Source of the DNA: Patescibacteria group bacterium
Lineage (GTDB): Bacteria > Patescibacteriota > Patescibacteriia > 2-12-FULL-60-25
DNA: 64,000 bases
NCBI GenBank assembly: GCA_023229665.1
Contig: JALNYW010000001.1
Location: 124,001-188,000, forward strand
Direction of reading: 5' to 3'
Shown here: positions 57,304-64,000 of the stretch, piece after piece
Layout: every line of letters begins with the position of its first letter
How positions within the stretch are numbered: the stretch's first letter is position 1
Translations under genes and position numbers: made by a program
The notes under the pieces: generated by a model
Seen by the model: the letters and a program-made list of their open reading frames with translations, nothing else
Told to the model about the DNA's origin: nothing
The model's database searches: none

Positions 57304-58086
57304 ATGCAACCCCGGGTAAATTGGGCTTGGCTCTGGGCCGCGGGAATCGCGGCGGGTGTTTTGGCGTTTGCGGGTTTGTACCGCCCGTTCGGGAATATCG
57401 TCCGGGCCGCGACCTTGCCGGTCGTGCGTTTTCTCTCGGGTGCGGCATCCCAAACGATCAGCGTCGATGAGCGCATCAAGGAGCTTGAATCCCGCTTATC
57501 CGTAATGGCGGCGGACCAAGTCCGGTTGCGTTCATTAGAAGAAGAAAACCGCACGTTGCGTTCGCAGGCGCGTTTCCTGGATCAAACCGGCTATGACAGC
57601 GTCGGCGCCCGCGTCATCGCCCGTGACGTCCGTGGGACGCGTGCTTTGCTTACGATTGACCGCGGGAAGGAGGACTCCCTCGAAATTGGGCAGGCCGTCG
57701 TGACGGACGAGGGGATTATGATCGGCAAGGTCAGTCAATTGCAGGATCGCATCGCCACGGTCGAATTGCTCACCGATCCGTTGAGCCGCGTGGCGACGGC
57801 GGTGCAGGAAAATGGGCAGCTCGCCGGCGTGCTCGAGGGCCGCGGCAATGGCGCGGCGGTGCTTACGTTTATTCCGTCGTCGGAAACCGTGGTGCCGGAT
57901 CAGCTCGTCGTGACGGCCGGTACCGAAGAAAAAGTGCCGCGTAATTTGCCGATCGGGATCGTGAATACCGTGGACGCGCGTCCGTCCGATCCGTTCTTCA
58001 GCGCGACGATAGAGCCCTTGGTTTCGCTTGATCGCGTCGTTTTCGTGTCCGTCTTGCGTCCGTCGGCTTTGCGGCCCCGCCTATGA
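57304..58086 (+). CDS. mreC: Rod shape-determining protein MreC
   Basis: The 260-residue protein has an N-terminal membrane segment (about 8-26) and a coiled coil near 57-90 (RIKELESRLSVMAADQVRLR, then SLEEENRTLRSQ). The MreC beta domain contains LLTIDRGKEDSLEIGQAVVT, GMIGKVSQ-like IMIGKVSQLQDRIATVELLT and a loop near 165. It scaffolds the elongasome in the periplasm. It lies between mreB and mreD, overlapping mreD by four bases. Confidence 0.92.
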   Translation: MQPRVNWAWLWAAGIAAGVLAFAGLYRPFGNIVRAATLPVVRFLSGAASQTISVDERIKELESRLSVMAADQVRLRSLEEENRTLRSQARFLDQTGYDSVGARVIARDVRGTRALLTIDRGKEDSLEIGQAVVTDEGIMIGKVSQLQDRIATVELLTDPLSRVATAVQENGQLAGVLEGRGNGAAVLTFIPSSETVVPDQLVVTAGTEEKVPRNLPIGIVNTVDARPSDPFFSATIEPLVSLDRVVFVSVLRPSALRPRL

Positions 58087-58607
58087 TATGGCGTTTATTT
58101 CTTGCCGGGTTTCTCGGCCTCTGCGCCGCCCTGTACGAAGTGGGAGCGGTTTCATTCCTGCCGCCGTGGTTCCAGCTCCGGCCGCTCCTTCCTTTTATCG
58201 TTCTGCTTTTGGTTTCAAGCTCCCGCTCCCGCGCCTTTGCGGCGGCGCTAGGCGGCGCCATCGTTTTGGATGCCTATACCCTCGACCACTTCAGCCTCGC
58301 CTTGGTGCGGTTACCGCTGATGGTGGTCCTGTTGGACGTGATCGCTTCGCGCTTTCTCACGAACCGTTCCGTGTATGCCACGGCGGCGTTGGCCGTATTC
58401 GCGCGCCTCTTCGATTGGATCATGAGCTGGCTGTTCGCCCTGGCCGCCGTATTCCTGAATATTCATGACGGCATGTGGATCATTCCGCCCGCACCCGGCT
58501 TTGTTTTGTTATGGGACGTGGTCATAATTTCATTCCTGTTTTTCCTGGTGGCCGGTTTGACCGGACGTTTCCAAACGCGCGCCGGTTCTTCCTATGCGTC
58601 GCGATGA
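58083..58607 (+). CDS. mreD: Rod shape-determining protein MreD
   Basis: The 174-residue protein is mostly hydrophobic with about five membrane segments, as expected for MreD. Its sequence is weakly conserved, so the call rests on size, topology and its position between mreC and the class B PBP gene. It overlaps both neighbours (4 and 14 bases). Confidence 0.85.
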   Translation: MIWRLFLAGFLGLCAALYEVGAVSFLPPWFQLRPLLPFIVLLLVSSSRSRAFAAALGGAIVLDAYTLDHFSLALVRLPLMVVLLDVIASRFLTNRSVYATAALAVFARLFDWIMSWLFALAAVFLNIHDGMWIIPPAPGFVLLWDVVIISFLFFLVAGLTGRFQTRAGSSYASR

Positions 58608-60474
58608 CCGTGCCGACGTAAAGCACGAAGTGCTTTTCGAAGATGCCCTGACCCCGCTCAAGCATCGGTCTTTGTTTTTGGGCCGTGCGTTGTCCGGCCG
58701 CCGTTTCTTCGCCGCCCGGGTATTCCTGGGAATGGTGCTGGTGGTGTTGATCGGCCGCGCGGGGTGGATGCAGGTGGCCCGCGGCGCGGATTTTCAGCAG
58801 CAATCCGAGAATAACCGTTTGCGTGAAGCGCCGCTTTTGCCGCGCCGCGGCATCATCCGCGACCGGCAAGGCCGCATCTTGGCCGACAATATCCCGCGCT
58901 TCCAAGTCACCATGACGCCGATGGAGTTGCCGCGCGATCCCGCCGAGATGGAGTCGGACGTGAGTTTGGCCGCCCGCGTCCTCGGGTTGTCGGTGAATGA
59001 TTTGTTGCCCATGGCGAATGCGACGGGAAGCTCGCGTGATGAAGCGATGATTATCGCCGACCAGGTTTCGTACCGCCAAGCCATGGATTTTGCCGTGGCG
59101 TGGCCCGATCTCCAGGGATTTTCGCTCGAAGTCGCCGCGCGGCGGCGATATCCGTGGAGCCATGAAATCCAGAGTCTCTCCCACGTGCTCGGCTATGTCG
59201 GCAAGTTATCTCCGGAGGAATACCAGGAGGTGCGCGGCACCGGTTACCGGCGCGCGGACGAAATCGGAAAGTCAGGCGTGGAACGTGGTCACGAAGAAGA
59301 GCTACGCGGAGCATTGGGCGCGCGTACATCCGAAGTGGATGCCCACGGCCGCGTAAAGGCTTTGGTGGGGGAACGTCCCGCCGAGGATGGGACGGATTTG
59401 AGCCTGGCTCTGGATTTGGATTTGCAGCGTGCGGCCGAACAGGCGCTCCGCAAGGGTTTGGAAAGCGCCAACGTGGATCGCGGCAGCGCGATCGCGCTTG
59501 ATCCGCGTACCGGCGAGGTTCTCGCCGCCGTGTCTTGGCCGGCATATGACAACAATATTTTTTCCGGAGGCGTCTCAAGCACGGCCTATGCGAAGTTGAT
59601 CAACGATGACCGTAATCCGCTTTTCCCGCGCGTGTGGGCTGGTACGTATCCTTCAGGATCAACGGTGAAGATTGTGATCGCCGTCGCGGCCTTGGCGGAG
59701 AAAGTTATTTCGGCCAATACGAGCATCATGTCCGTCGGCGGCATTCAAATCGGCGGATCATTTTTCCCGGACTGGAAAGCGGGCGGCCATGGACCGACTA
59801 ATGTCCGAAGCGCCATCGCCTGGTCGGTGAATACGTTTTTTTACACCGTCGGCGGCGGGTATGAGAGCTTTGTGGGCCTTGGGGTGGACCGTCTGGGTGA
59901 ATGGATGCGCAAATTCGGACTTGGTTCGGAAACGGGACTGGATCTTCCCGGCGAGCGCGAAGGATTGGTTCCCACCCGTGAATGGAAAGAGAAAACAAAG
60001 GGGGAGCGCTGGTTCGTGGGCGACACGTACAACCTGTCCATCGGCCAAGGTGATTTGCTCGTGACGCCGGTCCAGGTGGCGGCGTACACGGCAGCGATTG
60101 CAAATGGCGGTTACCGTATCGAACCGCACTTTGCGCGCACGGGAACTTCAACGGAAATGGGAGAACGCTTGGCGGATGCCTCCATCATCAATACGGTGCG
60201 TCAAGGGATGCGCGACAATATCACTTACGGCTCCGGCCGCGCCTTGAGCACCATGCCTTTTCCCGTCGCCGGAAAGACGGGTACGGCTCAGTGGCATTCG
60301 GAAAAAGATTATCATGCCTGGTTCACATCTTTTGCGCCGTATGAAAATCCGGAGATTGTGGTCACGGTTTTGCTGGAAGAGGGGGGCGAAGGTTCTGCCG
60401 TATCCGTGCCCGTGGCTCGCGATATCCTGCAGGCCTGGTGGGACCTGCGAAAAGCGCGACAGGGGATATTCTAG
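58594..60474 (+). CDS. mrdA: Class B penicillin-binding protein 2 (elongasome transpeptidase)
   Basis: The 626-residue protein has a cytoplasmic tail, a membrane helix near 41-57, the dimerisation/allosteric region RGIIRDRQGRILADNIPRF, and a transpeptidase domain. The active-site Ser is in YPSGSTVKI (about 356, S-x-x-K), the SxN motif in WSVNTFFYTVG and the KTG motif in VAGKTGTAQWHS. It cross-links lateral wall peptidoglycan with MreBCD. No rodA is found next to it, so its glycosyltransferase partner must be elsewhere. Confidence 0.95.
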   Translation: MRRDDRADVKHEVLFEDALTPLKHRSLFLGRALSGRRFFAARVFLGMVLVVLIGRAGWMQVARGADFQQQSENNRLREAPLLPRRGIIRDRQGRILADNIPRFQVTMTPMELPRDPAEMESDVSLAARVLGLSVNDLLPMANATGSSRDEAMIIADQVSYRQAMDFAVAWPDLQGFSLEVAARRRYPWSHEIQSLSHVLGYVGKLSPEEYQEVRGTGYRRADEIGKSGVERGHEEELRGALGARTSEVDAHGRVKALVGERPAEDGTDLSLALDLDLQRAAEQALRKGLESANVDRGSAIALDPRTGEVLAAVSWPAYDNNIFSGGVSSTAYAKLINDDRNPLFPRVWAGTYPSGSTVKIVIAVAALAEKVISANTSIMSVGGIQIGGSFFPDWKAGGHGPTNVRSAIAWSVNTFFYTVGGGYESFVGLGVDRLGEWMRKFGLGSETGLDLPGEREGLVPTREWKEKTKGERWFVGDTYNLSIGQGDLLVTPVQVAAYTAAIANGGYRIEPHFARTGTSTEMGERLADASIINTVRQGMRDNITYGSGRALSTMPFPVAGKTGTAQWHSEKDYHAWFTSFAPYENPEIVVTVLLEEGGEGSAVSVPVARDILQAWWDLRKARQGIF

Positions 60475-60478
60475 TCAT

Positions 60479-60507
60479 TTGACACCTATTTTGTAGACTC
60501 GTACTCT
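60479..60507 (+). promoter_or_regulatory. Sigma70 promoter for greA-lysS-serS
   Basis: Perfect TTGACA (60479-60484), a 17-base spacer and TACTCT (60502-60507). The greA start is 59 bases after the -10 box, so this transcript has a leader of about 50 bases, unlike most others here. Confidence 0.75.
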
Positions 60508-60519
60508 ATATTCCATACC

Positions 60520-60550
60520 GAGAAGCGAGCGGCCCGTCCGCGCGCTTTTC
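60520..60550 (+). promoter_or_regulatory. Leader hairpin upstream of greA
   Basis: GAGAAGCG pairs with CGCTTTTC and an inner CGG with CCG around CCCGT, with a small AG/CG internal loop. The 3' arm ends in TTTTC. It could be an attenuator or the terminator of the mre operon. Confidence 0.4.
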
Positions 60551-60566
60551 GTTCGACCAAAACCCT

Positions 60567-61031
60567 ATGCCCCAAGCCCAATACGTGAGCCCCGAATATC
60601 TCGAGAAGCTCAAAGCCGAACTCCACGACCTGAAAACCGTCCAGCGTCGTGAATTGGCGAACCGCATCGAAGCCGCCAAGGCGCTTGGCGATCTTTCCGA
60701 AAACGCGGAATACCACGAAGCCAAGGACGCGCTTGGGTTTATCGAGGGGCGCATTTTGGAAATCGAAGACCTGTTCAAGAACGCCGTCATCGTCGAGCAT
60801 GACGCGAAGGCGGGGACGAATGTCCGCGTCGGCTCCAAAGTCAAAGTGAAAGTGAATGGGAAAGAGAAGAGCTTTGAAATCGTCGGCTCCAATGAAGCGG
60901 ATCCGATGGCCGGCAAGGTCTCGAACGAAAGTCCCATCGGCATGGCGCTGATCGGCGCGCATAAGGGCGACAAGGTAAACGTAAAGTCACCGGCCGGCGC
61001 GACCGTCTACGAAATCATCGAAATCGGCTAA
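60567..61031 (+). CDS. greA: Transcription elongation factor GreA
   Basis: The 154-residue protein rescues backtracked RNA polymerase by stimulating transcript cleavage. The N-terminal coiled coil carries the acidic tip in DLSENAEYHEAKDA, and the C-terminal domain has GSNEADPMAGKVSNESPIGMALIG-type sequence (GSNEADPMAGKVSNESPIG). Length and layout are normal. It is first in a greA-lysS-serS-alr run. Confidence 0.96.
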   Translation: MPQAQYVSPEYLEKLKAELHDLKTVQRRELANRIEAAKALGDLSENAEYHEAKDALGFIEGRILEIEDLFKNAVIVEHDAKAGTNVRVGSKVKVKVNGKEKSFEIVGSNEADPMAGKVSNESPIGMALIGAHKGDKVNVKSPAGATVYEIIEIG

Positions 61032-61035
61032 TCAT

Positions 61036-62496
61036 ATGATGGACGAACGCGAAGTACGTTTAGGCAAGTTGGAAGCCCTGCGCGCTGCCGGCCACGAGCC
61101 GTATGCCGTGGACGCGCGTCGCGATACCACCTGCGGCCAGGTTCTGGCCTCGTTTGAGGCGTGGATGGAGGCGGGAAAGTCCGTCACGCTCGACGGCCGC
61201 GTGATGAGTATCCGTGTCCATGGCGGCATGATGTTCGCGGATTTGGAGGATGAAAGCGGCCGCATCCAGCTTTTGTTTAAGGAAGATGATATCGCCGAAG
61301 CATTCGCGCTGTTCCGCGACGCCATTGATCCGGCGGATTTCGTGGAAGCGACCGGCGTTCCGTTTTTGACCAAGCGCGGGGAGAAGTCGCTCAAGATTTC
61401 CTCCTGGCGCATTTTGGTGAAAGCGATCCTGCCTTTGCCGGAAAAGTGGCATGGTTTGCAGGATGTGGAAACGCGTTTCCGCCAGCGCGAATTGGATTTG
61501 CTTTCGAATCCGGAAGTGCGCGAACGTTTCCGTGTACGTTCGAAACTCGTTTCGTCTTTGCGCGGCTTTTTGGATGAACGCGGTTTTTTGGAAGTCGAAA
61601 CCCCGATGCTCCAGCCGATTCCGGGGGGAGCGAATGCAAGGCCGTTCGTGACGCACCATAATGCGCTTGATGTGGATTTATACCTTCGCATCGCGCCGGA
61701 ACTCTATTTGAAGCGTTTGGTCGTGGGCGGATTCGAGAAAGTGTATGAAGTGGGCCGCTGCTTCCGCAATGAGGGGATTGATCCCACCCACAACCCGGAA
61801 TTTACGATGATGGAGTTGTATTGGGCCTATGCGAATAAGGAAGAGTTCCTCACCATGATCGAGGACATGCTCTCGCATATGGTGAAGACGGCGCTTGGCA
61901 AGGAGTTTGGCGCCCCATTCCCGCGCCTGTCGTTCCGCGAGGCTATCTTGAATGAAACCGGGATTGATATTGATGAGTTGAAGAATGAGAAAGATGTCAT
62001 CGCGGCCGTGAAAAAAGCCAAGGTGAAAGTGGATTTCAAGGGGAGCGTCGGTCTCGGCGAATATCTTGACGAGCTCTATAAGAAAACCGCCCGTGCGAAA
62101 CTCACCGGTCCGGTGTGGGTGTTGGATTATCCGATCGAGATGAAGCCGCTCGCGAACCGCGTGCCCGGCTCGCCCAAGAAGAGCGCAACCGCGCAATTAG
62201 TCGTCCAGGGCGCGGAAATCGTGAATGCGTACTATCACGAACTTCATGATCCGATTGATCAGCGCAACCGCTTTGAAGAGCAGCAGGCGTTGGCGGAAAA
62301 GGGGAGCGAAGAGGCCCAGCGTATGGACACCGGTTTTTTGGAAGCTCTCGAACACGGGATGCCGCCGACGTCCGGTTTTGGCATGGGCATTGATCGCCTG
62401 ACGGCTATTTTGACCGAGGCGCCGTCTTTGAAAGAAGTAATCTTGTTCCCGACTCTAAGACCCCTGGATTCCCGCCTGCGCGGGAATGACAAATAG
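61036..62496 (+). CDS. lysS: Lysyl-tRNA synthetase (class II) with repeat-derived C-terminus
   Basis: The 486-residue class II synthetase has an N-terminal OB-fold (SIRVHGGMMFADLEDESGRI), motif 1 around FLEVETPMLQPIPGGANARP, motif 2 FRNEGIDPTHNPEFTMMELY and motif 3 SGFGMGIDRLTAIL. After the usual LysS ending near FPTLRP the frame runs through a dispersed palindromic repeat and ends LDSRLRGNDK, so the last ten residues come from the element. The start may be the ATG at 61036 or the next codon. It is four bases after greA. Confidence 0.96.
   Translation: MMDEREVRLGKLEALRAAGHEPYAVDARRDTTCGQVLASFEAWMEAGKSVTLDGRVMSIRVHGGMMFADLEDESGRIQLLFKEDDIAEAFALFRDAIDPADFVEATGVPFLTKRGEKSLKISSWRILVKAILPLPEKWHGLQDVETRFRQRELDLLSNPEVRERFRVRSKLVSSLRGFLDERGFLEVETPMLQPIPGGANARPFVTHHNALDVDLYLRIAPELYLKRLVVGGFEKVYEVGRCFRNEGIDPTHNPEFTMMELYWAYANKEEFLTMIEDMLSHMVKTALGKEFGAPFPRLSFREAILNETGIDIDELKNEKDVIAAVKKAKVKVDFKGSVGLGEYLDELYKKTARAKLTGPVWVLDYPIEMKPLANRVPGSPKKSATAQLVVQGAEIVNAYYHELHDPIDQRNRFEEQQALAEKGSEEAQRMDTGFLEALEHGMPPTSGFGMGIDRLTAILTEAPSLKEVILFPTLRPLDSRLRGNDK
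62464..62491. repeat. Palindromic repeat forming the 3' end of lysS
   Basis: A GGATTCCCGCC-type hairpin of 28 bases, 25 of 26 identical to the reverse complement of 38365-38390. It encodes the last residues LDSRLRGND before the stop. Confidence 0.85.
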
Positions 62497-62499
62497 ACT

Positions 62500-63771
62500 A
62501 TGTTAGACATGAAATTTATCCGCGAGAATGCGGAGGCGGTAAAGAAGAACGCGGAGAACAAGCGCATGGCGGTCGATATCGACGGCTTGCTTGAGACGGA
62601 TGCGCGCCGATTGGACGTCCTGCGTGAAGTCGAAGCTTTGCGCAAAGAACGGAATGAAACCGCGGAAAAGATGAAGTCCGCATCAGCGGATGAGCGTCCG
62701 GCTTTGATCGCGCGAGGCAAAGAGATCAAGGAACTCCTTGTCGCCAAAGAAGGGGAGCAAGGGGTTTTGGAAACCAAATGGAAAGAGGAGCTTTTGAAAG
62801 TCCCGAACATGACGCATCCGGATTCGCCGATTGGCGCGTCCGACGACGATAACCTGGTCGTCGCCGAAGTCGGCAAGGTTGTGCGGCCGGATTTCAAGCC
62901 TTTGTCGCATGTTGAACTGGCGGCGAAGCATGATCTCATTGATTTTGAACGCGCTTCAAAAGTCACCGGCGCGAAGTTTTATTTTCTAAAAGGACAGCTT
63001 GCGATACTCGAGCAGGCTTTGATCGTTTGGGCGATGAAGGAGCTCTCGGCAGAAGGCTATACCGCCATGAGCACGCCGGATTTGGCCCGTGACGAAGTGC
63101 TATTGGGAACGGGATTCAATCCGCGCGGTCCGGAAACCCAGATCTATTCCATCGAAAATACGGATTTGTCGCTGGTAGGTACCGCGGAAATCACCCTTGG
63201 CGGTTATCATAAAGACGAGATCCTGGATGAAGCCGAGCTTCCATTGAAGTATGCCGGCGTTTCGCACTGCTATCGCACGGAAGCGGGCGCATACGGGAAA
63301 GAATCCTATGGCCTCTATCGTGTCCACCAGTTCTCCAAGGTAGAGATGTTCATCTTCTGCGCTCCGAACCAAAGCGAGGCTCTCCACGCCGAATTACGCC
63401 GTTTGGAAGAGCGTATTTTCCAGAAGCTCGGCATTCCGTACCAGGTCGTGGATATTTGCACCGGCGATCTGGGCGGTCCGGCCTATCGTAAATACGACTT
63501 GGAAGGTTGGATGTGGGGCCGCGGGGAGGGGAAGGGCGGCTATGGTGAAATTACCAGCACCTCAAACTGCACGGATTACCAGGCCCGCCGCTTGAATGTC
63601 CGCGTAAAGCGTAAGGACGGTTCGCTCGAATACGCGCATACTTTGAACGGAACGGCTGTTTCCCTGGCGCGCGCCTTGATCACTATTCTGGAAAACCACC
63701 AGCAAGCCGACGGTTCCATCAAAATTCCGGATGTCTTGGTGCCATATACGGGATTCGATACGATTGGTTGA
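62500..63771 (+). CDS. serS: Seryl-tRNA synthetase
   Basis: The 423-residue class II synthetase has the N-terminal coiled-coil arm (LREVEALRKERNETAEKM) that contacts the long variable arm of tRNA-Ser. The catalytic motifs follow: motif 1 region VWAMKELSAEGYTAMSTPDL, motif 2 FSKVEMF and FRTEAGAYGKES-like YRTEAGAYGKES, and motif 3 LNGTAVSLARALITILEN. It begins three bases after the lysS stop. Length is normal. Confidence 0.97.
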   Translation: MLDMKFIRENAEAVKKNAENKRMAVDIDGLLETDARRLDVLREVEALRKERNETAEKMKSASADERPALIARGKEIKELLVAKEGEQGVLETKWKEELLKVPNMTHPDSPIGASDDDNLVVAEVGKVVRPDFKPLSHVELAAKHDLIDFERASKVTGAKFYFLKGQLAILEQALIVWAMKELSAEGYTAMSTPDLARDEVLLGTGFNPRGPETQIYSIENTDLSLVGTAEITLGGYHKDEILDEAELPLKYAGVSHCYRTEAGAYGKESYGLYRVHQFSKVEMFIFCAPNQSEALHAELRRLEERIFQKLGIPYQVVDICTGDLGGPAYRKYDLEGWMWGRGEGKGGYGEITSTSNCTDYQARRLNVRVKRKDGSLEYAHTLNGTAVSLARALITILENHQQADGSIKIPDVLVPYTGFDTIG

Positions 63772-63772
63772 T

Positions 63773-64000
63773 ATGAAGACGTGGATCGAAATTGACGGGG
63801 CGGCTTTGAGCCGGAATTTCCGATCCTTATCGCGTCTCGCAAAACCTGCCAAAACCATGGCCGTGATCAAGGCGAATGCCTATGGTCACGGTCTTTTGGA
63901 AACGGCGCATGTCCTCAAAAAATCAGGCGCGGCTTGGTTTGGCGTGGATCACGTTGATGAGGCCCTAGAGCTTCGTAAGGCGGGGATTAAGCAGCCTATC
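63773..64000 (+). CDS. alr: Alanine racemase, N-terminal part (partial)
   Basis: The frame starts with ATG one base after the serS stop and runs off the right edge after 76 residues. It contains the N-terminal PLP-binding motif AVIKANAYGHG with the lysine that forms the Schiff base near residue 33. WIEIDGAALSRNFRSL and WFGVDHVDEALELRKAGI are also typical. The enzyme makes D-alanine for peptidoglycan, in keeping with the wall genes in this window. The C-terminus and the catalytic Tyr are outside the window. Confidence 0.93.
   Translation, partial: MKTWIEIDGAALSRNFRSLSRLAKPAKTMAVIKANAYGHGLLETAHVLKKSGAAWFGVDHVDEALELRKAGIKQPI

Noticed and set aside
1..64000. CRISPR arrays and insertion sequences
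   Set aside because: No regularly spaced direct repeats or transposase-like proteins were found; the repeats seen are short palindromes without spacer arrays.

Overview
The window looks like chromosomal sequence from a member of the Candidate Phyla Radiation (Patescibacteria, most likely a Parcubacteria-like lineage). This is inferred from several things. Informational genes are short and densely packed, with 4-base ATGA overlaps. Shine-Dalgarno sequences are almost absent. There are many small secreted or lipoprotein genes of CPR type, and several housekeeping proteins have lost active-site or metal-site residues (PriA, Tgt, a DHH phosphoesterase, a lipid-kinase-like protein). Base composition is GC-rich by eye everywhere except a type I restriction-modification block. 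I cannot assign a genus.

Layout. 1-1003: end of a ribosomal cluster (L17 end, L13, S9) and a bidirectional terminator. 1012-4898 (minus): RetSat-like oxidoreductase, FAD amine oxidase-like protein and a methyltransferase. 5004-9647: envelope polysaccharide operon (flippase, GT4, a GT2/O-antigen-ligase fusion), then a lipoprotein. 10527-15927 (minus): secreted transglycosylase-like protein, MEMO/LigB protein, degenerate PriA, peptide deformylase and Met-tRNA formyltransferase. 15957-19771: GT-C-like membrane protein, two unknown membrane proteins, HIT protein. 19772-21085 (minus): PEGA protein. 21185-28518: MurA, S41 protease, NUDIX, a secreted SLT-like protein, a lipoprotein, two small proteins and a TrmH-like methylase. 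28515-35880: AT-richer type I R-M island, hsdM / HEPN gene / hsdS / unknown gene / hsdR. 35882-39608: SPFH, TspO, small Cys protein, MscL, META lipoprotein and two small secreted proteins. 39609-40769 (minus): DHH protein. 40952-48508: ValS, small protein, TyrS, ArgS, bactofilin, DAGK-like protein, tRNA-Leu(GAG) and tRNA-Val(UAC). 48592-52454: membrane proteins and Tgt. 52508-56181: UvrD-like helicase-nuclease, DciA-like protein, membrane protein. 56229-60474: mreB-mreC-mreD-PBP2. 60567-64000: GreA, LysS, SerS and the start of alanine racemase. No gene-free stretch exceeds 300 bases; the longest, 40770-40951, holds a palindrome and divergent promoters.

Most notable: (1) a type I R-M locus with an AbiJ-like/HEPN protein between hsdM and hsdS and an unknown PD-(D/E)xK-like protein between hsdS and hsdR, resembling in layout the classical hsd-PrrC guard arrangement; (2) many operon-head genes have a -10 box ending only 6-12 bases before ATG, often with a -35 box at 16-17 bases, which predicts leaderless transcripts; (3) at least four small palindromic repeat families, copies of which lie in frame inside lysS, valS, a trmH-like gene and a signal-peptide region, while another copy adjoins the tspO -10 box; (4) a PriA that keeps eight zinc-ribbon cysteines but has lost the helicase motifs, and a Tgt that keeps its catalytic aspartates but has lost its zinc ligands.
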